Shown here: positions 17,775 through 26,661 of the stretch, piece after piece | How positions within the stretch are numbered: the stretch's first letter is position 1 | Layout: each line of letters starts with the position of its first letter | Assembly: GCF_007830635.1 (NCBI RefSeq) | Contig: NZ_VLLA01000018.1 | Location: 62,001 to 126,000, forward strand | DNA from: Bradyrhizobium huanghuaihaiense | GTDB lineage: Bacteria; Pseudomonadota; Alphaproteobacteria; Rhizobiales; Xanthobacteraceae | Direction: 5' to 3' | Length of the DNA: 64,000 nucleotides | Notes under the pieces: model-generated | The model's database searches: none | Told to the model about the DNA's origin: nothing | The model's input: the letters and a program-made list of their open reading frames with translations, nothing else | Position numbers and translations under genes: made by a program

Positions 17775-18470
17775 ATGAGCAACGCACCTCTGATGCCCAA
17801 GGCGACCGCCGTCTGGCTGCTCGACAACACCGCGCTGACCTTCGACCAGGTCGCCGATTTCACCAAGATGCATCCCCTCGAGGTGCGCGCCATCGCCGAT
17901 GGCGACGCCGCCCAGGGCATCAAGGGCATGGACCCCCTCTCCAACGGCCAGCTGACCCGCGAGGAGATCGAGAAGGGCGAGAAGAACCCGGATTACCGGC
18001 TCCGCCTGCAGGAGAGCAAGGTGGTGCTGCCGCCGCAGCCCAAGCGCAAGGGCCCGCGCTACACCCCGGTCTCGCGCCGCCACGAGCGCCCGAGCGCGAT
18101 CCTCTGGCTGCTGCGCAGCCATCCGGAGCTCAAGGACGCCCAGATCATGCGCCTCGTCGGCACCACCAAGAGCACCATCGCCAGCGTCCGCGACCGCACC
18201 CACTGGAATACGTCCCAGCTGACCCCGATCGACCCCGTCACCCTCGGCCTCTGCTCGCAGATCGAGCTGGATTTCGAAGTCCAGCGCGCTGCGAAGGAGA
18301 AGCCGATCGACGCGGCCTATGGCGGCGCCACCCTGCTGCCGGCCTCCGAGACCACCAAGAAGGACGAGTTCGAGCCCGCCGAGCGATCGAGCGACGACCT
18401 CAACGTCGACGCCGTGTTCGCCAAGCTGAAGACGCTCGGCGGCAAGAAGCAGGACGAAGAGGAGGAGTAA
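17775..18470 (+). CDS. trcR: TrcR-type cell-cycle regulator (DUF1013)
   Basis: The 231-residue protein matches the alphaproteobacterial DUF1013 family, annotated as cell cycle transcriptional regulator TrcR. The hallmark sequence is PKATAVWLLDNTALTFDQVA then FTKMHPLEVRAIADGDAAQG, resembling a helix-turn-helix, followed by YTPVSRRHERPSAILWLLRS and IMRLVGTTKSTIASVRDRTH, a second DNA-binding-like helical unit. The tail is acidic (KKQDEEEE). The ATG at 17775 has AAAGGAGA at ideal spacing, so it is preferred over an earlier in-frame start. A strong terminator follows at 18503. Its exact targets cannot be told from the sequence. Confidence 0.9.
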   Translation: MSNAPLMPKATAVWLLDNTALTFDQVADFTKMHPLEVRAIADGDAAQGIKGMDPLSNGQLTREEIEKGEKNPDYRLRLQESKVVLPPQPKRKGPRYTPVSRRHERPSAILWLLRSHPELKDAQIMRLVGTTKSTIASVRDRTHWNTSQLTPIDPVTLGLCSQIELDFEVQRAAKEKPIDAAYGGATLLPASETTKKDEFEPAERSSDDLNVDAVFAKLKTLGGKKQDEEEE

Positions 18471-18502
18471 GGCTCCTCGCTCGTTTGCGATCAAATGCAA
18501 TC

Positions 18503-18536
18503 AAAACGCGGCAGGAAAACCTGCCGCGTTTTTGTT
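18503..18536 (+). terminator. Rho-independent terminator of trcR
   Basis: A perfect 13 bp stem AAAACGCGGCAGG / CCTGCCGCGTTTT with an AAAA loop is followed by a T-rich run, 33 bases after the stop codon. Confidence 0.92.
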
Positions 18537-18550
18537 TTGCGCGTCTCCCC

Positions 18551-18684
18551 ATCGTCGTCCTGGCGAAAGCCAGGACCCATAACCCCAAGGAGAGGTTTGG
18601 CGAAGACTCGTCGTCCGGTACGCCGACCGTCCGCAACCGCGAGATCACGCGGTATGGGTCCCGGCCTTCGCCGGGACGACGCGG
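18551..18684. repeat. Intergenic palindromic repeat, family A copy 3
   Basis: The left end is TCGTCCTGGCGAAAGCCAGG, the right end GGGTCCCGGCCTTCGCCGGG followed by ACGACG. The two arms are of different subtypes (CTGG versus CCGG), so the copy is a mosaic. The interior keeps ACCCATAACCCCAAGGAGAG and TTTGGCGAAGACTCG. It fills the gap between trcR and the convergent OmpW-like gene. Confidence 0.85.
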
Positions 18685-18717
18685 GGAGGTAGTGTGCCTC
18701 CCCAACACCGCCGCATC

Positions 18718-19464
18718 TCAAAACTTGTACGTCACACCGGCGCCGACCAGCCAGGGATCGATATGCGCAGTGCCCTTGACGGGGAGGCCGCTAACGGTCG
18801 CCGAGTAATCCGGCCGCAGCCAGAGCTTCTTGACGTCGACGTTGAGACCCCAGTGCCGGTCGAGCATGTAGTCGAAGCCGAACTGCACGGCACCGCCGAA
18901 GGCATTGCTGACGTGCAGGTTCGTGGTGGTGGCGACGATCGCGGGCGGTCCGACGATGGCGGCCGGCACGTTGGCGGCGGAATTGTTGAAGAACACGGTG
19001 TAGTTCACGCCGGCACCGACATACGGCTTGAACGCGCCGAAATTGTCGAAGTGATATTGCAGCGTCAGCGTCGGCGGCAGCAGCGTGGTCTTGCCGATCG
19101 GCAGGCTTGCGAGCGAGCCGGTGCCGCTGATCGAATGCCTGGTCACTCCGAGGATCAGTTCGGCCGCGATGTTCTTCGTGAAGAAATAGCTGATGTCGAG
19201 CTCGGGCACGACCTGGTCGCTGATCTCGAGGCCGGAATTCGGCGACGACAGCGAGGGAACGCCCGCGACATTGACGGTGGAGCCGCCGGCGTCCGGCAAG
19301 ACGCCGAGCACGCGCAGGCGCACCATCCAGGGATTGAAGCCTTCTACCTGTGGCGGCGCCTTCTTGTAGACCGGCAGATCGGCAGCCTGCGCCGCGACAA
19401 AGGTCCCCGCGAGCATCGCGCCAATCATCGCGAGCCGCGCCAGGTTTCTTATCGTTCCTTCCAT
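18718..19464 (-). CDS. OmpW family outer membrane protein
   Basis: A 248-residue eight-stranded beta-barrel protein of the outer membrane, OmpW type. After a signal peptide (ending near VAAQA) the mature part starts ADLPVYKKAPP, as in many Bradyrhizobium surface proteins. It then shows WMVRLRVLGVLPDAG, LEISDQVVPELDISYFFTKN with IAAELILGVTRH, LTLQYHFDNFGAFKPYVGAG-VNYTVFF and the C-terminal GLNVDVKKLWLRPDYSA ... DPWLVGAGVTYKF ending in phenylalanine, as barrel assembly requires. OmpW proteins form narrow hydrophobic channels and are often stress regulated. It stands alone. Confidence 0.9.
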   Translation of the reverse strand: MEGTIRNLARLAMIGAMLAGTFVAAQAADLPVYKKAPPQVEGFNPWMVRLRVLGVLPDAGGSTVNVAGVPSLSSPNSGLEISDQVVPELDISYFFTKNIAAELILGVTRHSISGTGSLASLPIGKTTLLPPTLTLQYHFDNFGAFKPYVGAGVNYTVFFNNSAANVPAAIVGPPAIVATTTNLHVSNAFGGAVQFGFDYMLDRHWGLNVDVKKLWLRPDYSATVSGLPVKGTAHIDPWLVGAGVTYKF

Positions 19465-19656
19465 TGCATTCCCCTTCAGCCATCTCTCGCGCGTCGTTGC
19501 GCGACATGGGCCTCAGAGCAGAAAGGGGACGGTGAAGGATTTGACGCCGATCAAATCAGGACAAACGCGACACGATTTGGCCGTGGCGTTGCAGATGTGT
19601 CACGACAGATGCAGGTGCGAGACAGTAGCGCGGCAGGATAATTCCGCGCTCCGCGC

Positions 19657-19926
19657 TTACGGCCGCACGGGATTGTTCAGCATGTACTCGCCGAGATCGC
19701 GCTGGCGGCGATCGGCGCGCGCGGTGGCGGCGTTGCGCTGGACGTCGCGATCCTTGCGGCAGGCCACGTATTCCGGCGACCCCTGGGCGTAGCCGCGGCT
19801 CTGGCACACCGCGTCGTCATCGTCACCGCCCACGGCCACCGGCGTCTGGTAGCGCGCCGAGCAGGCGGAGAGAGCGATGGCGAGAGTGACGGCTGCGAGC
19901 AGACGCGGCGCGGTGGCGAGTGGCAT
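19657..19926 (-). CDS. Small lipoprotein of unknown function
   Basis: An 89-residue product with a lipoprotein signal peptide: a hydrophobic stretch ending in the lipobox LSAC at residues 18-21. The rest is charged (GGDDDDAVCQSRGYAQGSPE, then repeated arginines), with further cysteines in AVCQSRGY and YVACRKD. The segment CQSRGYAQGSPEYVACRKDR is a pattern I know from small uncharacterised rhizobial lipoproteins. No function can be assigned. Confidence 0.7.
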   Translation of the reverse strand: MPLATAPRLLAAVTLAIALSACSARYQTPVAVGGDDDDAVCQSRGYAQGSPEYVACRKDRDVQRNAATARADRRQRDLGEYMLNNPVRP

Positions 19927-19990
19927 CGAAGGTCCCCTTTTGGCCGGCCCCTGTTTAGCGCGGAATGCGGAGATTGTAAGTCGGTAACAC

Positions 19991-20094
19991 CGTCATTCCG
20001 GTCTGGTGCGCAAGCACCAGACCCGGAATCTCGAGATTCTCAGGTGCGCAATCGCGCACCATAGCTCGATGCTTCGCATCGCCCCGGAATGACG
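19991..20094. repeat. Intergenic palindromic repeat, family E copy 1
   Basis: Outer arms CGTCATTCCGG / CCGGAATGACG enclose nested hairpins (CTGGTGCGCAAGCACCAG, TGCGCAATCGCGCA, CGATGCTTCGCATCG). A second copy is at 31123-31185. It lies just after the 3' end of prpE. Confidence 0.8.
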
Positions 20095-20104
20095 GTTCGA
20101 AACC

Positions 20105-22015
20105 TCACACACGCCCCTTCAGCGCCTCGCCGATCTCGTCCAGCACCTTGGGATCTTCGATCGTCGCCGGCATGGTCCAGGACTCGCCGTCGGCGATCTT
20201 CTTGATGGTGCCGCGCAGGATCTTGCCGGAGCGCGTCTTGGGCAGGCGGCCCACGGTGATGGCGAGCTTGAAGGCGGCGACCGGGCCGAGCCGGTCGCGC
20301 ACCAGCGCAACGATCTCCTTCTCGATCTCGGCGGGGGCGCGCTTCACGCCGGCCTTGAGCACCAGGAAGCCGCAGGGCACCTCGCCCTTGATCGCGTCCT
20401 TGACGCCGAGCACGGCGCATTCGGCGACGTCGGGATGCGAGGCCAGGATCTCCTCCATGCCGCCGGTCGACAGGCGATGGCCGGCGACATTGATGATGTC
20501 GTCGGTGCGGCCCATGACGAAGACGTAGCCGTCCTCGTCCTTGTAGCCGGCGTCGGAGGTCTTGTAGTAGCCGGGGAATTCGCTGAGGTAAGCTTCCTTG
20601 AAACGAGCGTCCTGATTCCACAGCGTCGGCAGGCAGCCCGGCGGCATCGGCAGCTTGATGACGATCGAGCCCATGGTGTTGGGGCCGACGGGCTTGGCCG
20701 CTTCATCGACGACATCGACCTGATAGCCCGGCATCGGCACCGTCGGCGAGCCGTGCTTCACCGGCAGCATGCCGAGGCCGACCGGATTGCCGGCGATGCA
20801 CCAGCCGGTCTCGGTCTGCCACCAATGGTCGATGACGGGCACCTTCAGCTGCTGCTCCGCCCATTCCACCGTCGGCGGATCGGCGCGCTCGCCGGCGAGG
20901 AACAGCGTGCGGAATTTCGACAGGTCATATTGCCGGATGAACTTCCCGTCCGGATCCTCTTTCCGGATCGCGCGGAACGCGGTCGGTGCGGTGAACAAGG
21001 CGACCGCCTTGTGCTCGCTGATGACGCGCCAGAACGCACCGGCATCGGGTGTGCCGACCGGCTTGCCCTCGTACATGATCGAGGTCGCGCCATGCAGCAG
21101 CGGGCCATAGACGATGTAGCTGTGGCCGACCACCCAGCCGATGTCGGAGCCGCACCACCAGACCTCGCCCGGCTTGACGCCATAGAGGTTGAACATCGAC
21201 CATTTCACCGCAACCAGATGGCCGCCATTGTCGCGCACGACGCCCTTGGGAATGCCCGTCGTGCCCGAGGTGTAGAGGATGTAGAGCGGATCGGTGGCGG
21301 CAACCGGCACGCAAGGCGCCTTCTTGCCGTCGTTGATCGCCTTGCGGCGCAGACTTGCCCAATCATAGTCCCGGCCGGGCGTGAGATCACAGGTGAGCTG
21401 CGGACGCTGCAGCACGATACAGGCCTTCGGCTTGCTGCCGGCAAGCTTGATCGCCTCGTCGAGCAGCGGCTTGTACTGCACGATCCGGCCGGGCTCGATG
21501 CCGCAGCTCGCCGAGAGAATGAGCTTCGGCTGCGCATCGTCGATGCGGGTGGCGAGTTCCTTTGCGGCAAAGCCGCCGAACACCACCGAGTGCACCGCAC
21601 CGATGCGTGCGCAGGCGAGCATCGCGACCACCGCCTCCGTCACCATCGGCATGTAGAGGATGACGCGGTCGCCCTTGGTGACACCGAAATCCTGCATGAT
21701 GGCGCCAAGCGCCTGCACCTCGCCGAGGAGCTCGGCATAGGTCAATTTGGTGATCGAGCCCGTCAGCGGCGAATCATGGATCAGCGCGACCTGGTCGGCG
21801 CGGCCGCGTTCGACATGGCGGTCGAGCGCGTTGTAGCAGGTGTTGACCACGCCGCCGGTAAACCAGCGGCCATAGGGTCCCTGCGAGGCATCGAAGATCT
21901 TTTTGGGCGGCTCGATCCAGTCGATCTCCTTGGCCGCCTCGGCCCAGAAGCCCTCGGGGTCGGCCAGCGAGCGCGCATGGACCTCGTGATAGAGACTCTT
22001 CCCCTGGACATTCAT
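20105..22015 (-). CDS. prpE: Propionyl-CoA synthetase (PrpE-type acyl-CoA synthetase)
   Basis: A 636-residue AMP-forming short-chain acyl-CoA synthetase that activates propionate (and probably acetate) to the CoA thioester. The P-loop YILYTSGTTGIPKGVVRDNG is near residue 247; the GVVRDNGGH continuation and FWAEAAKEIDWIEPPKKIFD N-terminus distinguish PrpE-like enzymes from acetyl-CoA synthetase Acs. WWQTETGWCIAGNPVG and the C-terminal lysine in LPKTRSGKILRGTIKKI (about residue 598), the usual acylation-regulated site, are present. The length equals that of known PrpE proteins. The gene is solitary here, with no methylcitrate-cycle genes nearby. Confidence 0.88.
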   Translation of the reverse strand: MNVQGKSLYHEVHARSLADPEGFWAEAAKEIDWIEPPKKIFDASQGPYGRWFTGGVVNTCYNALDRHVERGRADQVALIHDSPLTGSITKLTYAELLGEVQALGAIMQDFGVTKGDRVILYMPMVTEAVVAMLACARIGAVHSVVFGGFAAKELATRIDDAQPKLILSASCGIEPGRIVQYKPLLDEAIKLAGSKPKACIVLQRPQLTCDLTPGRDYDWASLRRKAINDGKKAPCVPVAATDPLYILYTSGTTGIPKGVVRDNGGHLVAVKWSMFNLYGVKPGEVWWCGSDIGWVVGHSYIVYGPLLHGATSIMYEGKPVGTPDAGAFWRVISEHKAVALFTAPTAFRAIRKEDPDGKFIRQYDLSKFRTLFLAGERADPPTVEWAEQQLKVPVIDHWWQTETGWCIAGNPVGLGMLPVKHGSPTVPMPGYQVDVVDEAAKPVGPNTMGSIVIKLPMPPGCLPTLWNQDARFKEAYLSEFPGYYKTSDAGYKDEDGYVFVMGRTDDIINVAGHRLSTGGMEEILASHPDVAECAVLGVKDAIKGEVPCGFLVLKAGVKRAPAEIEKEIVALVRDRLGPVAAFKLAITVGRLPKTRSGKILRGTIKKIADGESWTMPATIEDPKVLDEIGEALKGRV

Positions 22016-22200
22016 TCCCGCGCTCCCGTTCCCTTTATGGCCTGGCCCTGACCCTTGTGGCAGGACAGGTGTCCCGCCATGACCAGGATCAATTGCCGGC
22101 CTTGCTTGAGGGCTATTTTCCCGGGAACGAGCCGCGGTTCAAGCCGAAAAGGATGGGCTTTGGGGAGAGGTGTGGAGCTTGCGCGGCATCGGCAGTCGGC

Positions 22201-22345
22201 TCCCTCTTCCGCTTGCGGGGGAGGGTTTGGGTGGGGGTGCCTCCGCGCTGGGATTGTGCAGGACTCATGAAGGTCCCCAAGAGGAGAGAGCCCTCACCCG
22301 CCGCGCTCTCCGAGCGCGTCGACCTCTCCCGCAAGCGGGAGAGGT
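22201..22345. repeat. Intergenic palindromic repeat, family H copy 1
   Basis: Arms of the type CTCCCTCTTCCGCTTGCGGG and ACCTCTCCCGCAAGCGGGAG flank an interior with CCCTCACCCG. The same words occur at 32333-32450. It occupies most of the 366-base gap between prpE and the TPR gene; I see no gene in the remainder. Confidence 0.75.
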
Positions 22346-22381
22346 ACGGAGCCAGCCGCAAGGCTTCGGCTCCTTCGCCTC

Positions 22382-23764
22382 TCAGCTCTCCATCGCGTTC
22401 AGCTTCTGCAATCGCTCCTGCATGACCTTTTTCAGATCGTAGTCGGGGCGACGGAAGCTCGCATCGCGCGTGACGAGAAAATCGCGCTGGGACTTGCGCA
22501 GGCCATCCGCCGAGCGCTTGCTCGCCGCTTTCAGCACGCGCTCATAGGCCTCGGCGATCTGGCGGTCGAGCACGCCGAGCTGCGGATCGGCGCAGATCAC
22601 CTTCTCGACCTCGCGCTTGGCGGAGGCACAGTCGAACGACGGATCGCTGGCGGCGGCGTTCAGCACACGGGACGGCTCGCCGCCGAATTTTGCGATCTCG
22701 GCGATCATCGCGCGGCGGCCGTTGAGCGCGTTCTCATTGGCGGGATCGAGCCGCAACGTCGCCTCGTAGTCGGCCAGCGCCTTCTTGCGCTCGCCCATCT
22801 TCTTGTAGAGCACGGCGCGATTGTTGTAGGTCTTGGCAAAATTCGGATCGAGCTTCAGCGCGTCATTGTAGTCCGACAGCGCAGCACCGAGTTCGCCCTT
22901 GAACTGGTAGGAGTCGCCGCGGTTGGTCAGGAAGTTCACCCGCTGCTCGAGACGGATCGCCTGATCGTAATCGGCGATCGCCTTGTCGTACTCCTTCATC
23001 GCGGCATAGGTGAGGCCGCGGTTGTCGAAGTACTCCGGCACCTTTGGATCGAGCCGGATCGCCTCGCTGTCGTCTGCGATCGCCTTGTCGAGCTCGCCGA
23101 GCTTCTTGTAGGCGGCGCCGCGGTTGGTGTAACTGCGCGCCCGGTTCGGATCGAGCCGTAGCGCCTCGCTGAGGTCAGCGACAGCCTTGTCGTAGTCGCC
23201 GCGCAGATAGAAGGTCGCGCCACGGTCGGACCAGGCCTGGGCGGAATCTGCCTTCAGCTTGATGGCCTGGTCGTAGTCTGCAATGGCGCGGTCGAAGCGA
23301 TGCTGGTTGGTGTAGACGACGCCGCGCAGCTCGAAAGCTTCCGCATCCTGCGGATCGAGCTCGATCGCCTTGGTCAGATCCGCCGCGGCCCGATTGAGGT
23401 CGCCGCCGGCCTCGCGCAAGAGGTTGCCGCGCACGCGCCAGGCCTTTGCGTTCTTGCCGTCGAGGGCGATGGCGCGGTCCAGATCGCGCAGCGCCTGCGA
23501 CTGGCCTCCGGAGGTTCGCGCATTGGCTTCGGCGCGAGCGACGAGCGCCATGGAGCGTTCAGACGCCGGATTTGCCGTCTGGTCGATGATGACGCCGCAC
23601 GCGGAGATCAGTTCCGCGGGAGCAGCCTTGCTGCCCGGCACGCAATCCGTGCCGGCGGAAGCCGGACCGATGAGGGTCAGGCCCATAACCGCGCCGAGGA
23701 AGAAGGCGCGGAGCGAGATTTTGGCAAACGAGAACATTTGCGCGGAACGGGACATGCCGCACAT
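22382..23764 (-). CDS. Secreted TPR protein with C-terminal LprI-like (DUF1311) domain
   Basis: A 460-residue exported protein. A signal peptide (AFFLGAVMGLTLIGPASAG) is followed by about nine tetratricopeptide repeats between residues 75 and 350, recognisable by the repeated A..DYDQAI.L pattern, and by an LprI-like domain in the last 86 residues: SFDCASAKREVEKVICADPQ, then LDRQIAEAYERVL and QRDFLVTRD. LprI-type domains inhibit lysozyme in some bacteria. The protein probably works as a periplasmic scaffold. I start at ATG 23764 with GGAG nine bases upstream. A paralogue with the same architecture lies 260 bases away at 24025-24789. Confidence 0.82.
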   Translation of the reverse strand: MCGMSRSAQMFSFAKISLRAFFLGAVMGLTLIGPASAGTDCVPGSKAAPAELISACGVIIDQTANPASERSMALVARAEANARTSGGQSQALRDLDRAIALDGKNAKAWRVRGNLLREAGGDLNRAAADLTKAIELDPQDAEAFELRGVVYTNQHRFDRAIADYDQAIKLKADSAQAWSDRGATFYLRGDYDKAVADLSEALRLDPNRARSYTNRGAAYKKLGELDKAIADDSEAIRLDPKVPEYFDNRGLTYAAMKEYDKAIADYDQAIRLEQRVNFLTNRGDSYQFKGELGAALSDYNDALKLDPNFAKTYNNRAVLYKKMGERKKALADYEATLRLDPANENALNGRRAMIAEIAKFGGEPSRVLNAAASDPSFDCASAKREVEKVICADPQLGVLDRQIAEAYERVLKAASKRSADGLRKSQRDFLVTRDASFRRPDYDLKKVMQERLQKLNAMES

Positions 23765-23827
23765 GGCTTTGGACTCCAGGACAAGGGCTTTCCCCATTGT
23801 CGCCGCCATCCGGCAACAGGTTCAAAC

Positions 23828-23975
23828 GGCGGGCTCTCCTCCCCGCCGCGGGCGGGAAGGCCTATCGCATGACAGTGGGAGACTGCCGGATGAGCTCGGC
23901 TTGCATGGTTCGCCCGGCGATGCGCAGCATCGTCCGGAGAGCCCGCTTTGGCGGGCTCCTCACCATGAGGGTCTA
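23828..23975. repeat. Intergenic palindromic repeat, family I
   Basis: The element carries CTCCTCCCCGCCGCGGGCGG at one end and the nested hairpins CGATGCGCAGCATCG and GAGCCCGCTTTGGCGGGCTC, ending CTCACCATGAGGG. It lies between the two TPR-LprI paralogues. Only one copy is in this window. Confidence 0.65.
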
Positions 23976-24024
23976 ATATCTCGCCCCAAAACGCGGCCGC
24001 AGGCGGGAAAGGACAAGCGCGGCA

Positions 24025-24789
24025 TCAATATCCGTCCACGCCGTTGATCTGTTGCAAGCGCTCCTGCATCGCCTTTTTCAGGTCGTACCCCGGTCGCCCG
24101 AATTCGGCGTTGCGGCGGGCGACGAAGGCGTCCTGCTCGCGCTGGATCTTGCGCGCCTCCGCCGGGCTCTGAGCCTCGCGGACAGCGCGCAGATGCGACC
24201 CATAGATCTCGCGGTCGAGATCGGCGAGCTCGCGATTGCCGCAGATCGCCTTCTCCACAGCCCTGGCCGCGCGGGCGCAATTGAAGCTGGGCTTGCCGGC
24301 GACCGCCATCTGCGCGCCGATGCGCTCGAGCTCGCGCGCCATCGCCTTGTGATTGGCCTTGGCCTTCTCGTGGTTTGGATCGATCTTGAGCGCGGCACCG
24401 AAATCCTGCACTGCCTTGGGCTTGTCGCCCTTCTTCAGCCAGAGCTCGCCGCGGGCGTTGAAGATATCGGCGAGCGTGGGATCGAGCAAAAGAGCGCGGC
24501 TGTCGTCGGCGATTGCGCGATCGGTCTGGTCGTGCCGCGCATACAGTGCACCGCGCGCAATCAATGCCTTGACCAGGTCCGCCTTCGCCGTCTTCTCGTT
24601 GTCGATCACGGCCGCGCAGGCGGGATTCGCCTTGTCGATGTCGTCGGCCGCGGTGGCCGCGAGGCACGGTGCGATATCAACCTGCGTGACGGCCGCCGGC
24701 TCGCCGCCGGTCGCAGCATGGACCGCGCCGATCGGAAGCGCCGAGAGCGCTGCGGCAGCTGACCATTGGATGAGTTTTTGAAAACGCAT
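24025..24789 (-). CDS. Secreted short TPR protein with LprI-like (DUF1311) domain, paralogue of 22382-23764
   Basis: A 254-residue exported protein: signal peptide (SAAAALSALPIGAVHAATGG), a cysteine pair typical of the N-terminal domain (APCLA ... NPACAAVID), two to three TPR units (LIARGALYARHDQTDRAIAD, LWLKKGDKPKAVQDF), then an LprI-like domain in the last 88 residues. That domain, SFNCARAARAVEKAICGNRE ... LDREIYGSHL ... IQREQDAFVARRNAEFGR, matches the neighbour's almost motif for motif, and both end PGYDLKKAMQERLQQ-like. It has fewer TPRs than the neighbour. I start at MRFQKLIQ because it directly precedes the signal peptide. Confidence 0.8.
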   Translation of the reverse strand: MRFQKLIQWSAAAALSALPIGAVHAATGGEPAAVTQVDIAPCLAATAADDIDKANPACAAVIDNEKTAKADLVKALIARGALYARHDQTDRAIADDSRALLLDPTLADIFNARGELWLKKGDKPKAVQDFGAALKIDPNHEKAKANHKAMARELERIGAQMAVAGKPSFNCARAARAVEKAICGNRELADLDREIYGSHLRAVREAQSPAEARKIQREQDAFVARRNAEFGRPGYDLKKAMQERLQQINGVDGY

Positions 24790-24903
24790 GCTTGTTGCAG
24801 TCGGAAGGTCTTGCTTCACTCTTGCCTTGGGGCCGCATTATCCATCATACGGCCGGATTGGTGCTAGCTTGTGGCACCGCCCAAATCGGTCTCGGGGACT
24901 ATC

Positions 24904-26448
24904 GTGTCGACATTCGAATGGATCATCGCATTGCTGCTCGGCGCCGTTGCCTTATCGGCGCTGGCGCGGCGGATCAAGGTCCCCTACCCGACCTTTCTCG
25001 CCATCGGCGGCGCCCTGATCGCCTTCGTGCCGTCGAGCCCGACCTGGACGCTGGAGCCGGACCTGGCCTTGGCGCTTTTTGTCGCACCGGTGCTGCTCGA
25101 TGCTGCGTTCGATACCTCGTTGCGGGATCTGCGCAACAACTGGGTTCCGGTCTCCACCCTGGTCGTCGCCGCCGTCGGCCTGACCACGGCGGGCGTCGCC
25201 TATGTCGCGCACCGGTTGATGCCTGATATGCCCTGGGCCGCTGCGGTTGCGCTCGGCGCCATCGTGGCGCCGCCGGATGCCGCCGCCGCGGTCGCGATCC
25301 TGAGCCAGGTCAAGCTGCCCCACCGCATGGTGAAGGTGCTGGAGGGCGAGAGCCTGCTCAACGATGCGAGCGCGCTCCTGATCTACCGCATCGCCGTCGG
25401 CGCGGTCGCCACCGAGCATCTGACCTGGAGCCAGGTCGCGCCGACCATGGCGCTGGCGCTGGTCGGCAGCGTCATCACCGGCCTTGCCGCAGCACGCATC
25501 ATCGCGCCCATGATGGAGCGCGTGACGGAAGCCCCGAGCGCGATCATCGTCCAGTTCGCCACCACCTTCATGATCTGGATCGGTGCCGAGCATCTCGGCC
25601 TGTCCGGCATCCTCACCATCGTGATCTACGCCATCGCCCTCGCACGCACCGCGCCGGCGCGCATGCCGGCACGGCTGCGGGTGCCGTCCTATGCGGTGTG
25701 GGAGACGACGGTGTTCGTGCTCAACGTGCTCGCCTTCATGCTGATCGGCATGCAGATGCGGCCGATCTGGACGCGGCTGGACACGGACGTACGCTGGGAA
25801 TATTGCGTGGCTGCGGCCTGGATCCTGCTCACGGTGGTCCTGGTGCGCCTGTCCTGGGTGACGTTCTATCGCACGACGCTGCGCGTGCTGATCGCGCATA
25901 ACCTCTACCATCCCAAGGATCCGAAACAGGTCGCCTCGCCGAAAGGCGGCCTCATCATCTCCTGGTGCGGCATGCGCGGCCTCGTCACGCTCGCCACCGC
26001 CTTTGCGCTGCCGGAGAATTTTCCCTATCGCGACTTCATCGTCTTCATCGCCTTTGCGGTGGTGCTGGGATCGCTCATCATCCAGGGCCTGACGCTGCGG
26101 CCGCTGATCCTCGCCTTCGATCTCAAGGACGACGATCCCGTCGGCATCGAGGTCGCGCGCGGTCGCGCCGTCGCCTATCGCGCAGCGCTCGATGCGATCG
26201 AAAGCGATCCGTCGGAAGAGGCGGAAATCCTGCGGCTCGAATATCGCGCCATCTTGATGCAGACCGAGACCGATCCGAATGGCGGCATCGCGAGCGGCGA
26301 ATTGCCCGCCGATCCCCTGCGCCGCCGCGCCATCGAGGCCGCGCGCAAATCCATCTTCGACCTGCGCACCACCGAGGTGATCGGCGACGACGCGTTTCAC
26401 CGGCTCGAGGAAGAGCTCGATCGCGCGGAATTGAGCGCGGGGGGATAA
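24904..26448 (+). CDS. Na+/H+ antiporter, CPA1 family
   Basis: A 514-residue inner-membrane cation:proton antiporter of the CPA1/NhaP type, which exports Na+ or K+ in exchange for protons. Ten to twelve hydrophobic segments are followed by a cytoplasmic C-terminal tail of about 100 residues. Key motifs are LGAIVAPPDAAAAVAILSQV, with PPDA replacing the usual TDP sequence, and EGESLLNDASALLIYRIAVG, which contains the ND pair essential for transport. SWCGMRGLVTLATAFALP is also typical. The start is GTG at 24904 with GGGGA six bases upstream. It is divergent from the TPR-LprI gene with only 114 bases between. Confidence 0.9.
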   Translation: MSTFEWIIALLLGAVALSALARRIKVPYPTFLAIGGALIAFVPSSPTWTLEPDLALALFVAPVLLDAAFDTSLRDLRNNWVPVSTLVVAAVGLTTAGVAYVAHRLMPDMPWAAAVALGAIVAPPDAAAAVAILSQVKLPHRMVKVLEGESLLNDASALLIYRIAVGAVATEHLTWSQVAPTMALALVGSVITGLAAARIIAPMMERVTEAPSAIIVQFATTFMIWIGAEHLGLSGILTIVIYAIALARTAPARMPARLRVPSYAVWETTVFVLNVLAFMLIGMQMRPIWTRLDTDVRWEYCVAAAWILLTVVLVRLSWVTFYRTTLRVLIAHNLYHPKDPKQVASPKGGLIISWCGMRGLVTLATAFALPENFPYRDFIVFIAFAVVLGSLIIQGLTLRPLILAFDLKDDDPVGIEVARGRAVAYRAALDAIESDPSEEAEILRLEYRAILMQTETDPNGGIASGELPADPLRRRAIEAARKSIFDLRTTEVIGDDAFHRLEEELDRAELSAGG

Positions 26449-26455
26449 CCCCCGC

Positions 26456-26621
26456 CGTCGTCCCGGACAAGCGCGCCCAAAGCGCGCGCCGATCCGGGAC
26501 CCATAGCCACGACATTGTATTTGGCGAAGACTCGGAGTTGCCGGCGAGCGAAGCAACGCGATCCCGTGGTTATGGGTCCCGGATCAGCGCTCCGCTTCGC
26601 TGCGCTTGTCCGGGACGACGG
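26456..26621. repeat. Intergenic palindromic repeat, family A copy 4
   Basis: Arms CGTCGTCCCGGACAAGCGCG and GCGCTTGTCCGGGACGACG. The interior keeps GGGACCCATA, TTTGGCGAAGACTCG and GTGGTTATGGGTCCCGGATC. It begins ten bases after the antiporter stop codon. Confidence 0.88.
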
Positions 26622-26661
26622 CGAGTTTGAACCAAACGCCGCCCCTCCAGACTCATTCTTG

